Of a stretch of 64,000 nucleotides of DNA, positions 1 through 7,721 are shown piece by piece. A program made the position numbers and the translations under genes. How positions within the stretch are numbered: position 1 is the first letter of the stretch; every line of letters begins with the position of its first letter. Location of the stretch: positions 124,001 to 188,000 of the forward strand of contig NZ_LYXZ01000040.1 of NCBI RefSeq assembly GCF_001676615.1. The letters run 5' to 3'. Under the pieces are notes generated by a model, which saw only the letters and a list, made by a program, of their open reading frames with translations, was not told where the DNA came from and ran no database searches. Origin of the DNA: Labrys sp. WJW (lineage in GTDB: Bacteria; Pseudomonadota; Alphaproteobacteria; Rhizobiales; Labraceae).

Positions 1-318
1 CGCCTTCTGGATATGGCGGCGAAGCTCAACATTTCGCCCGCCTTTCTGTCTGCCGTCGAGAGCGGCCGCAAAGCCGCGCCTACAGATTTCGCCGAGCGGG
101 TGATTGCCCGTTACGACTTGAGCGGTGCAAACGCGAAGAGGTTGCTCCTCGCTGCCGCCGCTGCTCGCACGACTTTCAAGATTACGCCGCGTGACCCACT
201 AGCCCGCGACACTGTCGCGTTGCTCGCGAGGAAGTTGAACACCCTGTCCGAAGACAAGCTCACGGAGATCAAACGATTGCTGGAGAAGGAAGAGGACAAT
301 GACGGAAGCCCGATATAG
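1..318 (+). CDS. XRE-family HTH transcriptional regulator, 5' end cut by window
   Basis: The frame is open from base 1 to a TAG at 316-318. The in-frame ATG at 13 falls inside the DNA-binding domain, so the true start lies left of the window. The first visible residues (LLDMAAKLNISPAFLSAVES) fit the second and third helices of an HTH_3/XRE fold; the rest is a charged helical tail ending EKEEDNDGSPI. It overlaps the next gene, an ImmA/IrrE-type protease, by 20 bp. XRE-ImmA pairs are a known arrangement in which the protease cleaves or inactivates the XRE repressor (ICEBs1 and many prophages), so this is probably the lysogeny-type repressor of the element. The cognate operator would lie outside the window. 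Confidence 0.85.
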   Translation, partial: RLLDMAAKLNISPAFLSAVESGRKAAPTDFAERVIARYDLSGANAKRLLLAAAAARTTFKITPRDPLARDTVALLARKLNTLSEDKLTEIKRLLEKEEDNDGSPI

Positions 319-841
319 AGCCCGTCCGCTGCGCTGGGACAGTATCGCCGAAATTGCGATGGCCCAGCGCGAAATGCTTGGGGTTCGGGACAAGGAAATG
401 CTCCCAGTGACGTATCTCGTAGAGTGCGTTCTCGCCCAACGCTTGGAAATGTTCGAGTTCCTGGTGGGCTCGCGAGAAGACATGAAGTCCGCCTACGGGT
501 TCACTCATCCTGACGGGGACTTCATCATGATACGAGAAGACGTGTACGCCGCGTCGTACCAAGGTAACGGGCGTGCCCGGTTTACGGTCGCCCACGAATG
601 GGGGCATTGGGCGCTGCATGTGGGGCAGCCCCTGGCCCGTGCCCCGGAGGGGCTGGAAGTCCCGGCTTATGAGTGCCCTGAGAGGCAGGCGCACCAGTTT
701 GCCGCCGAGGTCTTGATGCCCCGCCATCTCATCAAGGGTGACAGCAACCCACAATCCCTAGTGAACAGGTTCGGCGTTTCCTTCGAGGCAGCGTCGCGGA
801 GGGTGAAATATCTCACCAGCCGTGGCCTGCTCGATACATAA
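299..841 (+). CDS. ImmA/IrrE-family metallo-endopeptidase
   Basis: 180 residues. The zinc-protease motif HExxH is present as VAHEWGHWALH (His99, Glu100, His103), followed by the family pattern of a Glu in RQAHQFAAEVLMP, the likely third-ligand helix. This is the classic ImmA/IrrE (DUF955) layout. The family cleaves a partner XRE repressor, often on DNA damage or excision signals. The ATG at 299 overlaps the end of the upstream XRE gene, indicating translational coupling and a functional pair. The C-terminal part (SLVNRFGVSFEAASRRVKYL) resembles the helical region seen in these proteins. Intact by motif. Its target and trigger are inferred from the family, not shown here. Confidence 0.92.
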   Translation: MTEARYRARPLRWDSIAEIAMAQREMLGVRDKEMLPVTYLVECVLAQRLEMFEFLVGSREDMKSAYGFTHPDGDFIMIREDVYAASYQGNGRARFTVAHEWGHWALHVGQPLARAPEGLEVPAYECPERQAHQFAAEVLMPRHLIKGDSNPQSLVNRFGVSFEAASRRVKYLTSRGLLDT

Positions 842-869
842 AAAAGGGAGCCGACAAATGCCGACTCCC
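841..869 (-). terminator. Rho-independent terminator, leftward
   Basis: On the minus strand an 11-bp near-perfect stem (GGGAGTCGGCA pairing with TGTCGGCTCCC around ATT) runs straight into a T5 tract. It lies just beyond the stop of the rightward ImmA/IrrE gene and would stop leftward transcription from the virion-protein block before it enters the repressor genes antisense. It could also act weakly for the rightward genes. Confidence 0.7.
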
Positions 870-1024
870 CTCGGTTCAGTGATTGTCACGGGCAGCGGAG
901 CCTTACGTGGCATGAGCAACGACAAGTCTGTGATGCGCGTAGCAATCGAGTCGCACCGTAGCGAATGCGCAAAAAATCAGACTTGTCAAGGGCTGCAACC
1001 CATGCTCCGGGAAAGGACCCCGAC

Positions 1025-1189
1025 ATGACGATGCGAAAGCCCCCCATGTCAAAGGATGACTATACGGTCATCTTTCGGCGCTGGCGGCGTGATCCACGGA
1101 CCGGGCGCATGCTTGATGCGCGTCGGTACGGGTTGGCCGCTTGGCCTATCCGTATTCGTGTCTCGCCTGACCAGCTTAAATTGTTCTGA
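1025..1189 (+). CDS. Small conserved-type phage/plasmid protein, unknown function
   Basis: 54 residues, highly basic, with the core FRRWRRDPRTGRMLDARRYG followed by AAWPIRIR. I recall similar short proteins (a W-R-x-D-P-x-T-G-R core with a terminal K/RAWPI stretch) in rhizobial phages and integrated elements, which is why I prefer this ATG at 1025 to the longer frame starting at 965. No catalytic motif is visible. The Arg richness suggests nucleic-acid binding, but that is inference. It stands alone between two leftward terminators, rightward, with no obvious ribosome-binding site. Confidence 0.5.
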   Translation: MTMRKPPMSKDDYTVIFRRWRRDPRTGRMLDARRYGLAAWPIRIRVSPDQLKLF

Positions 1190-1243
1190 TGGATAGCCAG
1201 CAGGCTTGAAGAAAGGTGCTGGCGCCTTGGTGCCGGTACCGCC

Positions 1244-1286
1244 AAAAAAACAGGAACCCTCTCGGTTTCCCGAAAAGGTCCCTGTT
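1244..1286 (-). terminator. Rho-independent terminator after virion-protein gene
   Basis: Minus-strand ACAGGGACC pairs with GGTTCCTGT (one G-T wobble) and is followed directly by a run of seven Ts. It begins 4 bp past the stop codon of the 945-residue virion protein, so it is very probably the end of the leftward late-type transcript. Confidence 0.82.
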
Positions 1287-1289
1287 CAC

Positions 1290-4127
1290 TCAGTCTTCGT
1301 ATTCCACCGGGGCAAGCCCGTATTGCTGCCTCAACGTCCTCGGCTTCATTCGCCTCGGGATGAGCCCCGTGGTCAGCTTCGGGTCCCTCCTCGCGCCTTC
1401 CATGAGGGGAGCCTGTTCGGGCTTCTTGGGAACCATGTTCATGTAGGGCATGTTCTCCAGACCTTCGGGCTTGCCCTGCGGCCAGCTTTGGGTTTTCACG
1501 GTGGTGTCGCGTGCCCGCTGGGCGGACTGCGTTAGGGCGTCCTTCTTGAGGCCCGCTGCGGTTTCCTGGAGGTCCCGTGCGGTGAAGACACTGCCCTTCC
1601 ACTGGTCCACCGGAACGCCCGTGCCCTTATGAACAATTGCCCACGCGCCGTAGCCGTTCGCTGCCGGGCGGATGGTGAGGTCGCTCATGTCCACGCCCTC
1701 GGCTTTCCCGAAGCGGGCCACGTAGTCCTCAATGCGTGCGTTGGCCAAATCGGAGAAGTTCGCAGGCAGCCGCTTGTCGCTCGCGTCGATCCACCAGCCG
1801 TTGACGTTGACGTGGGAGTTCTTGAAGCGCTCGGCGGCTTGGTCGATGGCCTTCTCCGGGGAGATGCCACGGGCCGCATACCGTTCCGCCATGATGCCGA
1901 TGGTGGATGAGACGTAGCCGGAATTATCCGTCTCAGCATTGCCACCGAGCCAGGACGGCAAGTGTCCAACGATATAGCCGCTGGCGGCCATCTCCTGGAC
2001 TTTCTTCACGCCCACCTTTTGGAATTCCTTCCCCTTTCCTGTCGGGTCGTTGTTGGTGTCCACGGCAGCCATCATGGCCTTGGCCGGGTCGAGACCAAGA
2101 CGGATCTCATCGATCATGGCATCCTCGAACACCTCAGCCTTGTCGGACGGGATGAGGTCGCGGAGCATGACGGCCTTGTTGGCGCGCAAGAGCTTGTACA
2201 TCTCGTAGGCCCGCATGGTCGGCTCGGGAAGGCCTTGCCCGCTAATCGCTCCCACGGACAAAGCGTCCACGCCATTCGACATGATGTCCTTCCAACCCTG
2301 CGGGACAATGCCGTTCTGGGCATAAATGGGAAGCTCGCGAGTCACGGTCTGCTGCCACGCTTCGCCGTCCCGTTGGGCAATACGGGTGCTTTCCTTCTCG
2401 AAAGCCTGAATGGCCCTCTTACGGTTCTCTTCTTTCGTGAGCGTCTTCGGGTTCCCCTCCTTGTCGATGACGGACATTTGAGGGAGGTCGTAGAGGTTTC
2501 CGCTCTTCACGGCCTCGATACCGCTGTTGTCGAGAGCGGCCTCTTGGGACGCGTAGGATGCCGCCAATTGAGCCTTAGTCTCCGTCTTAGCTGCCTGAGT
2601 TCGGGCCGACTCCTGAAGGTTCCTGTTATGGGAAATCCAAGAATTCGCCTGGGCCTCCGATACGAGGCCGGGCTGTTCCTTCACTACCTTCCGAAGGGCA
2701 ACCTCATCATCGGGCGTGGCTTCGCCTTGGGTGAACTTGTCGAAGAGCCCTTGACGGGTATCAATACCGGCCTTGTGGTTGTTCTCGTCGCGGGCAGCCT
2801 CCGCCTGCTTCACCAGTTTGGCCACGTCACTCCCGACATATCCATCCATGAGAAGGGTATGCTCGGAACCGTCCACGCCCTTCACCTTCATGTTGGCGAG
2901 GGAGTTCACGAGGTCGTAGTTCCCGGCTGCGGCTGCTGTGCCCATGAAGGTCACAAGGGCCTGACGCTGGTCCTTGATGGCCATGCCGAGAAACCGCTGG
3001 TTCCCCTCCATTTCCTTGCCGATGGCCGTTGCCTGGGCATTGGCATCGTCACCGCCGAGAAGGGCAGCGACACGGCCACGGTGCTCCGCTTGCATCTTTG
3101 CGACATGGCTACGTACCGTGCCGTTCCCATCCGAAGCGTCGTAGTGGCCGGGGCTACCGGCATTGATGGTGGAATAGAGGTCGAGAATGCCCATGCCCGG
3201 CGCGAAACCACGGGCCTTCAGGAATTTGACGACAGACCCCATTTGCTCCTCGAAGGACTGCCCAGCGTGAACCCCGAACTGCTTGCGCTCTGCGGGGCCG
3301 AACTGGATCAAGCCCATATAGTTGCTGCCCTTGCCGCCCCATCGGGTCGTGGAGAAGCCGCTCTCATAGGAAATCACCGTGGCGAGGTCTTCCGGGGTGG
3401 TGCCAAGCTCCTGGGCAGCAGAGCGAATGACATTGGCCATTCTTCCGCTATCTGCCTTGGCCTTGCCGGCTACCGCGCCGAAGGAGTCCATGAGCCCCTG
3501 CTGGGTCTGGTCGTATTGCTGCTGCGACTTCATGGCCACGTCACCGGCCTTCACCCTCGCAAGGCCCGGCTGAAGGTACTGGGTGAACGTGCTGATGTAC
3601 TCTTTGTTGTCGCCGTATTTGTCGAGGTAGGGTTTGTAGCGCTCCAGCGCGAAGGCGTCGAAGTCGCCATTCTGCTTGTCAAAGCCGTTCTGATAGTCCG
3701 TCGAGATGGCCGCAAGTGCACGCGAAGCATTCTGCTGCGCAGCGAAACGCATGGCAGCGGCGTTACCGAAAGCGGTCTTAACATCGGGGTCTGTATCAAT
3801 GAGCTTGTCAACGGCATCTGAAGACCCTGCGCCCTGGAGCTTGCGGAGAACGCGGGCCTCGGTGTCGTCCTTCTGGCCTTCCATCCAAGCCGAGCCGAAG
3901 CGGGCCAAGGCAGGATTGAGACCGCTGAGGGAGTCAGCAAGGTCAGCGAGTTCGTTCCTCTGCGGGGCTGGCGCGGGACGGACATAGGTGTTCGTTGGGG
4001 AAGCGGCGGGCCGAAGAGACGGCAGTCGAATGCGGGCGTCCTCCTGGGGAGGCGTTTGCCGGTCGCGGTGGAGGCCTTGGGGGGCATCGTCGGCAAAAGG
4101 CGACAAGCCGGGGATTTTCGTGGTCAT
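1290..4127 (-). CDS. Podophage-type internal virion protein with lytic transglycosylase domain
   Basis: 945 residues, leftward. An N-terminal Pro/Arg-rich tail (1-60) is followed by a helical region. A transglycosylase-like domain lies at about 235-340, with the catalytic-Glu context VISYESGFSTTRWGG (Glu255) and the SLT-style NYMGLIQFGP and STINAGSPGHY motifs. After it come about 600 residues of Ala/Gln/Asp-rich helical sequence without membrane segments. A short SLT domain inside a very long helical protein is the architecture of T7 gp16-like internal core/ejection proteins, which open the peptidoglycan during genome delivery. It is the longest gene of the phage block, has a terminator right behind it, and shows no internal stop. 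The podophage assignment rests on architecture. The wider set of T7-like structural genes is not in the window. Confidence 0.82.
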   Translation of the reverse strand: MTTKIPGLSPFADDAPQGLHRDRQTPPQEDARIRLPSLRPAASPTNTYVRPAPAPQRNELADLADSLSGLNPALARFGSAWMEGQKDDTEARVLRKLQGAGSSDAVDKLIDTDPDVKTAFGNAAAMRFAAQQNASRALAAISTDYQNGFDKQNGDFDAFALERYKPYLDKYGDNKEYISTFTQYLQPGLARVKAGDVAMKSQQQYDQTQQGLMDSFGAVAGKAKADSGRMANVIRSAAQELGTTPEDLATVISYESGFSTTRWGGKGSNYMGLIQFGPAERKQFGVHAGQSFEEQMGSVVKFLKARGFAPGMGILDLYSTINAGSPGHYDASDGNGTVRSHVAKMQAEHRGRVAALLGGDDANAQATAIGKEMEGNQRFLGMAIKDQRQALVTFMGTAAAAGNYDLVNSLANMKVKGVDGSEHTLLMDGYVGSDVAKLVKQAEAARDENNHKAGIDTRQGLFDKFTQGEATPDDEVALRKVVKEQPGLVSEAQANSWISHNRNLQESARTQAAKTETKAQLAASYASQEAALDNSGIEAVKSGNLYDLPQMSVIDKEGNPKTLTKEENRKRAIQAFEKESTRIAQRDGEAWQQTVTRELPIYAQNGIVPQGWKDIMSNGVDALSVGAISGQGLPEPTMRAYEMYKLLRANKAVMLRDLIPSDKAEVFEDAMIDEIRLGLDPAKAMMAAVDTNNDPTGKGKEFQKVGVKKVQEMAASGYIVGHLPSWLGGNAETDNSGYVSSTIGIMAERYAARGISPEKAIDQAAERFKNSHVNVNGWWIDASDKRLPANFSDLANARIEDYVARFGKAEGVDMSDLTIRPAANGYGAWAIVHKGTGVPVDQWKGSVFTARDLQETAAGLKKDALTQSAQRARDTTVKTQSWPQGKPEGLENMPYMNMVPKKPEQAPLMEGARRDPKLTTGLIPRRMKPRTLRQQYGLAPVEYED

Positions 4128-4162
4128 GGGTATTTCCGTGGAATGTATGGTGGTGGTCGTGA

Positions 4163-4618
4163 TCAGTGGAGGCGATAAGCGGGGGTGCTCTCGGCACGGA
4201 CTTCGGCGGATTGCCAGCCGGCCTTGACGAGGAATTGCCGGACCTCCTCCATGCCCTGGCCCAGCTTCTCCTCGGGCAGGCCCGTGCGATACACGGACTC
4301 TGCATAGTTCACGGGCGGCAGGCCCAAGAGGATGAGAGCGAAATCGTAGGCGATAGCGGCAACGTCAGGGCGTGGATAGGTCCCGAGATAGGCCCGCCCG
4401 CGTGACCCTAAACGGGGGTCTTTGATGGTGGCAGACCAGAATTCCCCGCAGGCTCGGGCTTGGCGGACAACACCACGATAGGGAGTCGGGCGTTTACCTT
4501 CGGAGCGGGTGATAGCGCGGAGGCGAGCTTCATGGGCGGCGATGGCATCGGGCGGGACATCGATATAGCCGGGATTGGGTTTGCTGTTCATGGAGGGCTG
4601 TTTCCTTGAGTTGGACAT
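4163..4618 (-). CDS. AP2/ERF-domain DNA-binding protein (phage-borne)
   Basis: 151 residues. Residues 47-106 match the AP2 fold pattern strikingly: YRGVVRQ, then WSATI, then YLGTYPRPDVAAIAYDFA, then an NYAES end, i.e. the YRG, WxAxI, LGTF/Y, E/D-x-AAxAYD and N landmarks of plant ERF proteins and bacterial/phage AP2 domains. Bacterial AP2 domains usually sit next to an HNH homing-endonuclease domain. Here no HNH motif is seen, only a basic N-terminus and a helical C-terminal tail. An in-frame ATG at 4591 is an alternative start. It lies 35 bp upstream of the virion protein on the same strand. The expected role is sequence-specific DNA binding; the target is unknown. Confidence 0.72.
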   Translation of the reverse strand: MSNSRKQPSMNSKPNPGYIDVPPDAIAAHEARLRAITRSEGKRPTPYRGVVRQARACGEFWSATIKDPRLGSRGRAYLGTYPRPDVAAIAYDFALILLGLPPVNYAESVYRTGLPEEKLGQGMEEVRQFLVKAGWQSAEVRAESTPAYRLH

Positions 4619-5050
4619 AGCGATGCCGTTCGCGGGAACCGTGAGGTGCTCGCGTTGGGCATGTTCGGGGGTGGTTGAAGGGATTAGTCGGCTGCCCGTC
4701 AGGGCGGTCCGGAATGGTGGTCAGGCTACGCGGAGGGTTTTGCCGAGGTCAGCGCCCCGTCATTTCTCGGGCGGTTGTGGGCTTGTGTAATATACCCATA
4801 GCCGGCAGAGCTTCTTGTTAACGTGCCCATCACGGCCTCTTCGAGGGGAAGACCACCACGGCCAAAGCCGTGCCAGGGAGCGAGTGAGGCGCCACGAGAA
4901 TGGTTTTGGCCCTATCCTTTTGATATTGAAGGGCAATGAGGCCGTCAGGCCCTATGATTTACCTTTAAGGTTTACTTATACGGTTCACCTCTAGGTTCAT
5001 TCTCAGAGGGTTATTATTGAAGGTGATATATCTAAGGAGACATATAAAGG
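4619..5050. other. Gene-poor, partly AT-rich gap inside the phage block
   Basis: No convincing ORF. The left half is GC-rich and contains a CACGGC-AAA-GCCGTG hairpin (4857-4872). The right half (about 4915-5050) turns abruptly AT-rich, with repeated GGTTYAC/GGTTCA words, and includes the third, weakest candidate phage promoter. An origin or a transcription control region is possible; neither can be shown from sequence alone. Confidence 0.5.
4994..5015 (-). promoter_or_regulatory. Weak candidate phage-RNA-polymerase-type promoter
   Basis: By eye it matches the two stronger sites at 6902 and 7050 at about 15 of 22 positions, keeping the AACCCTC core and the downstream GAACC. It points leftward toward the AP2 and virion-protein genes, where a third late promoter would be expected. 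On its own this could be chance. Confidence 0.25.
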
Positions 5051-5593
5051 TTATCCTGAAGATGCCTGTTTAGCTGCTCCTGAAGGGGAGTCCTGCCGTG
5101 GCCTGATGCGGCGCACCTTGGGCTTTTCCATGATGACGAAATCCCTTGAGGTGATGCCCGCCTTAGTGACTCGTGCCCGAAACTCCGATGTCGGAGCGAT
5201 GGTGGAGGCCGTCCCCCGCCGATAGGATTGCTGCCAGACTACCAGCCCCAACGCTTCAAGGCGCGAGAGGATAGCCCGAAGCGGTTTCCCGACAGCGGGA
5301 TTGCGAAAGGATGCGGGAAGGCTAGCCAATGCGGCATTGCCGGTGACGATCAACAAGCCGTCTCTCCCCGAAAGAATGACATGAGCGAGGTTTGCGACGA
5401 TGACCTCCACGGTGGTTCGATGCCCCCAACTCTCGCGGGCGTCTCTTCGCCGCTGGCGCGTTCCCATCTCGACCTCTTGGCGCTCAAGGGCGTTGATGGT
5501 CTCCGCCACGACGCGAAGCAGAGATGAGCCACCCGCCGCACCACGCCATTGATCGAACCACGTTATCTCCGTCAACAACGCTTTCGGCTTCAT
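5051..5593 (-). CDS. Phage protein with winged-helix-like region, unknown function
   Basis: 180 residues from the ATG at 5593, chosen because it forms an ATGA overlap with the stop of the upstream Zn-finger gene; the frame is open further upstream but reads out of register with the real gene there. The middle has a helix rich in TTVEVIVANLAHVILSG. The second half (GKPLRAILSRLEALGLVVW) reads like a winged-helix recognition region followed by a basic strand, as in small replication or partition proteins. The C-terminus is Arg/Lys/Pro-rich. Coupled translation with the neighbour implies they work together. I do not recognise the family. Confidence 0.7.
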   Translation of the reverse strand: MKPKALLTEITWFDQWRGAAGGSSLLRVVAETINALERQEVEMGTRQRRRDARESWGHRTTVEVIVANLAHVILSGRDGLLIVTGNAALASLPASFRNPAVGKPLRAILSRLEALGLVVWQQSYRRGTASTIAPTSEFRARVTKAGITSRDFVIMEKPKVRRIRPRQDSPSGAAKQASSG

Positions 5594-6258
5594 TGCAGCC
5601 CCACCAATGCTGTCTTGAAATCCTCGCGTTTCCGCTGCTGGGCTTCGTTCTGGTCCTTTTCCAACTTGGCCATCCAGACACCGGCAGAGCCGAAGAACTC
5701 CGCCAGCCATTTCGCAAGGCATAGGACAATGCGCGGGGCGAGGTCCCGATAGACCCGCTTCGTCTTGCCCGTGGCGTGGTTGTGGTATCGGCCCACGTTC
5801 ACTTCAGACAGGAGCCGAACACGGCGAACAAGCTGGAACTGAAAGGCCCGGTCATCAACGAAACGACGCCGTTCACTGCCCTCCATGATATACATGGCAA
5901 GGATGACGCGGACGATATCGCGGGCCTCGGCGCCCTCCGCTAACTTGATCACGGCTCGTGCCGCCTCGCGTTGCCATCGGGGTTGCGCTTGGCTTCGTTC
6001 CGCGATTTCGCGAGCGGCAACTGTCAGGTCATGCCAGCGTCCATCCAGGGCTGCCCATAGGGGGCTCTCGTGGTTCTTGGCAACGCGCTGGTCAACCAGC
6101 TTCAGGTAAGGCCGAAGGTCAACTGTGCTGATGCCCTTCTGGTTTGGCGCGCCATGGCGGCGATAGGTGGCCTGATGGCCGTTGCAGAATTTCCCGTGGC
6201 CGTGCGCGTTGGCAGTGCAGCCAGGAACCCGGCAAGGCCGGATGGTGAGTTTGGTCAT
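5590..6258 (-). CDS. Phage protein with N-terminal C-C-C-H zinc-finger-like motif
   Basis: 222 residues. Near the N-terminus Cys9-x4-Cys14-x10-Cys25-x2-His28 lies in an HGxGKFCNGHxxxYRRHG context, the look of the small zinc ribbons found at the start of phage DNA-binding or HNH-like proteins. The remainder is helical and basic, with no nuclease motif seen. Upstream, TAGGGAGGA gives a good ribosome-binding site. The leader sequence is a duplicate of the leader of the next gene upstream. It ends in an ATGA overlap with the 180-residue gene. A role in phage replication or regulation is plausible but unproven. Confidence 0.72.
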   Translation of the reverse strand: MTKLTIRPCRVPGCTANAHGHGKFCNGHQATYRRHGAPNQKGISTVDLRPYLKLVDQRVAKNHESPLWAALDGRWHDLTVAAREIAERSQAQPRWQREAARAVIKLAEGAEARDIVRVILAMYIMEGSERRRFVDDRAFQFQLVRRVRLLSEVNVGRYHNHATGKTKRVYRDLAPRIVLCLAKWLAEFFGSAGVWMAKLEKDQNEAQQRKREDFKTALVGLQ

Positions 6259-6263
6259 GGTGA

Positions 6264-6345
6264 TGGGTTTCCTCCCTACAGCGGTGATGAATTAATGGCC
6301 AAGTCGGGGTTGGGGTGATGTGGGGTAGCCGGGAGCGAAGAGGGC
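6264..6345. repeat. Duplicated gene leader, copy 1
   Basis: This copy precedes the 222-residue gene. It shares TGATGAATTA, GGCCAAGTCG and several flanking blocks with 6727-6806 over about 75 bp, including part of the ribosome-binding region. Because the upstream gene ends inside it, the duplication also supplies that gene's last codons. Confidence 0.65.
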
Positions 6346-6722
6346 CGCTTTTCTGCACTAACCGAGGGGCCTTCCCAGTACGCCACGAGGTGCGGCCTGC
6401 ACGCCCCGTCATCGGGTTCCCGGACAGCGAGCCTTGCAGCGGCTCCCACGGTGGACCGGAGGGCAAGGATGCTGGCCCATTCGTGGCGCATGACAATCGG
6501 CGTTGAGCCCTCCACTCCTTCGCTGAGGAGGATGCGAGCGGCGGACAGGAGCGGCGTGCGGAAGATGCCGATAAGCCGGGGCGTTACCTCGCCGCGACGG
6601 GCCGCTTCCTTGTCACTGCTTGGCCCAAGCCAAGCGTGATAGCGGTAGGACGTGTTGCGCACGTTCGTCGGGCAAGCGCGAGCCCCCGCTGGTGAAGCGG
6701 TGATGATGATAGAGGCGGACAT
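6276..6722 (-). CDS. Small conserved-type phage protein, unknown function
   Basis: 148 residues. The central stretch PLLSAARILLSEGVE, then PIVMRHEWAS, then LRSTVGAAARLAVRE resembles a small family I remember from rhizobial phages and genomes: a helix with ARxLLxxGxxP, then VMRHxG, then a GxAARLTV strand. The 30 C-terminal residues look like read-through into duplicated leader DNA, so the functional protein may effectively end near residue 115. No catalytic residues can be named. It is the first gene downstream of the two phage-type promoters. Confidence 0.6.
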   Translation of the reverse strand: MSASIIITASPAGARACPTNVRNTSYRYHAWLGPSSDKEAARRGEVTPRLIGIFRTPLLSAARILLSEGVEGSTPIVMRHEWASILALRSTVGAAARLAVREPDDGACRPHLVAYWEGPSVSAEKRPSSLPATPHHPNPDLAINSSPL

Positions 6723-6726
6723 AGAT

Positions 6727-6806
6727 AGGGGTTTCTCTGTTCGGGGAGTGATGAATTATCGGCCAAGTCGAGAGGGGCCGGTACACTGGTAGCCAGGGGC
6801 CGAGGA
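6727..6806. repeat. Duplicated gene leader, copy 2
   Basis: This copy precedes the 148-residue gene and is homologous to 6264-6345. The conserved minus-strand core CGACTTGGCC, then TAATTCATCAC, and a GAAACCC near the start codon suggest a repeated promoter/leader or a translational-control element used by both genes. Confidence 0.65.
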
Positions 6807-6901
6807 CGCGGAGAACGCGGTGACGCCCTGTTGCCAGACTCGGCTAAGCGCAAAAGAAAACGCCCTCTCAGCGGGAAGCCGAAAGGGCGCGTTTGGGTTT
6901 G

Positions 6902-6924
6902 TGGTTCCTAGAGTGGGGGGTAAT
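6902..6924 (-). promoter_or_regulatory. Candidate T3/T7-like phage promoter 1
   Basis: On the minus strand the site reads ATTACCCCCCACTCTAGGAA and continues CCA. Aligned without gaps to the T3 RNA polymerase promoter as I know it (AATTAACCCTCACTAAAGGG and on), one base upstream included, it is identical at 16 of 23 positions, including the AATTA block, the CCC block, CACT and the initiating AGG. The predicted start is near 6908, reading leftward into the phage genes. A second copy lies 148 bp away. Confidence 0.5.
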
Positions 6925-7049
6925 TGCCCGCGTGGGATTTTGGAGCCGGATGCAGGGAGGCACAGACAGGAATGCTCGCCAATATTACCCGGGCATATTG
7001 ATCCAGTCTGCGTGACTGGGATGCGCGCTATTTTTCAGGGATTGCGTGC

Positions 7050-7072
7050 TGGTTCCTAGTGTGAGGGGTAAT
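7050..7072 (-). promoter_or_regulatory. Candidate T3/T7-like phage promoter 2
   Basis: It differs from the copy at 6902-6924 at only two of 23 positions, in the same orientation. On the minus strand ATTACCCCTCACACTAGGAA matches the T3 promoter at about 15 of 23 positions, this time keeping CCCTCAC exactly. Two conserved copies in a short non-coding stretch upstream of a co-directional gene block argue for function rather than chance. Confidence 0.5.
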
Positions 7073-7169
7073 CGACTTCCACCGAATAGCTTCCCGTATC
7101 GAGAATGGCGGAGATGGCCTCCTCGGCAGCCATTCACGGAAAGCCTGCGTCTTCTGACTGGTCTGCCAT

Positions 7170-7457
7170 TTATGCATCCCCCAATGGACACAGAGTTACG
7201 GTCATACAGTCTGGCCAGATATACCACCGATTATCTGCCCGCTTCCGCTGGCCGGCACCATGGCCACCCTGCCATCCCTCGAATTCCACCAAGGGGCAGC
7301 CTGTCGCGCCGGAAAAACCGACCACAACACCTTCGGTCCCCACCTCAAGGCCGTTCTCGCGGTGGCCGGGAAGGAATGCCGCGATGCGCACGCGGTCGCC
7401 GATTTGGAGAGTGGTAGTGTGGTTTTGGACAGGTGGTTGCGGTGAAGTCATCGTCAT
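7170..7457 (-). CDS. Small SH3-like-barrel-type phage protein
   Basis: 95 residues. IGDRVRIAAF, then GLEVGTEGVVVGF, then PLVEFEGWQGGHG and WYIWPDCMTV give alternating beta strands and a GDRVRV...GTxGxV pattern typical of small KOW/SH3-like barrel proteins in phages and plasmids. Codon use is consistent with real coding and the start follows an AT-rich promoter-like leader (7458-7640). It may bind nucleic acid or protein; the function is unknown. It is the last gene before the two phage-type promoters. Confidence 0.68.
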   Translation of the reverse strand: MTMTSPQPPVQNHTTTLQIGDRVRIAAFLPGHRENGLEVGTEGVVVGFSGATGCPLVEFEGWQGGHGAGQRKRADNRWYIWPDCMTVTLCPLGDA

Positions 7458-7721
7458 CTCGGTTCTCCATAGTTGACATGAAAGATAAAGGCCATGCCGC
7501 CCTTAGGAGATGCAAACATTCATTGGAATACGCCCAAATGACACATTGCAAAATGTGCATATATGAGAGAAGATGCTTTAAAATAAACTCCCAAAATTCA
7601 AGACAATATCTCAACGCCTATTAACAGGATGCGAGTTTTAAACCGAATTCGGGTTGCACAATGGTCTGGGCAGCCGTCATCCGCTCTTGCATTCCAAGCT
7701 GCGGGAGGGGAAGAAGCGCTG

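Noticed and set aside
1962..3821. 619-residue rightward open frame opposite the virion protein
   Set aside because: The minus-strand frame has the transglycosylase motifs, terminator and coherent context; this is its shadow.
5051..5722. Extended start at 5722 for the 180-residue phage protein
   Set aside because: The extra 43 residues read through the 3' end of the Zn-finger gene in another frame; the ATGA overlap at 5593 is far more natural.
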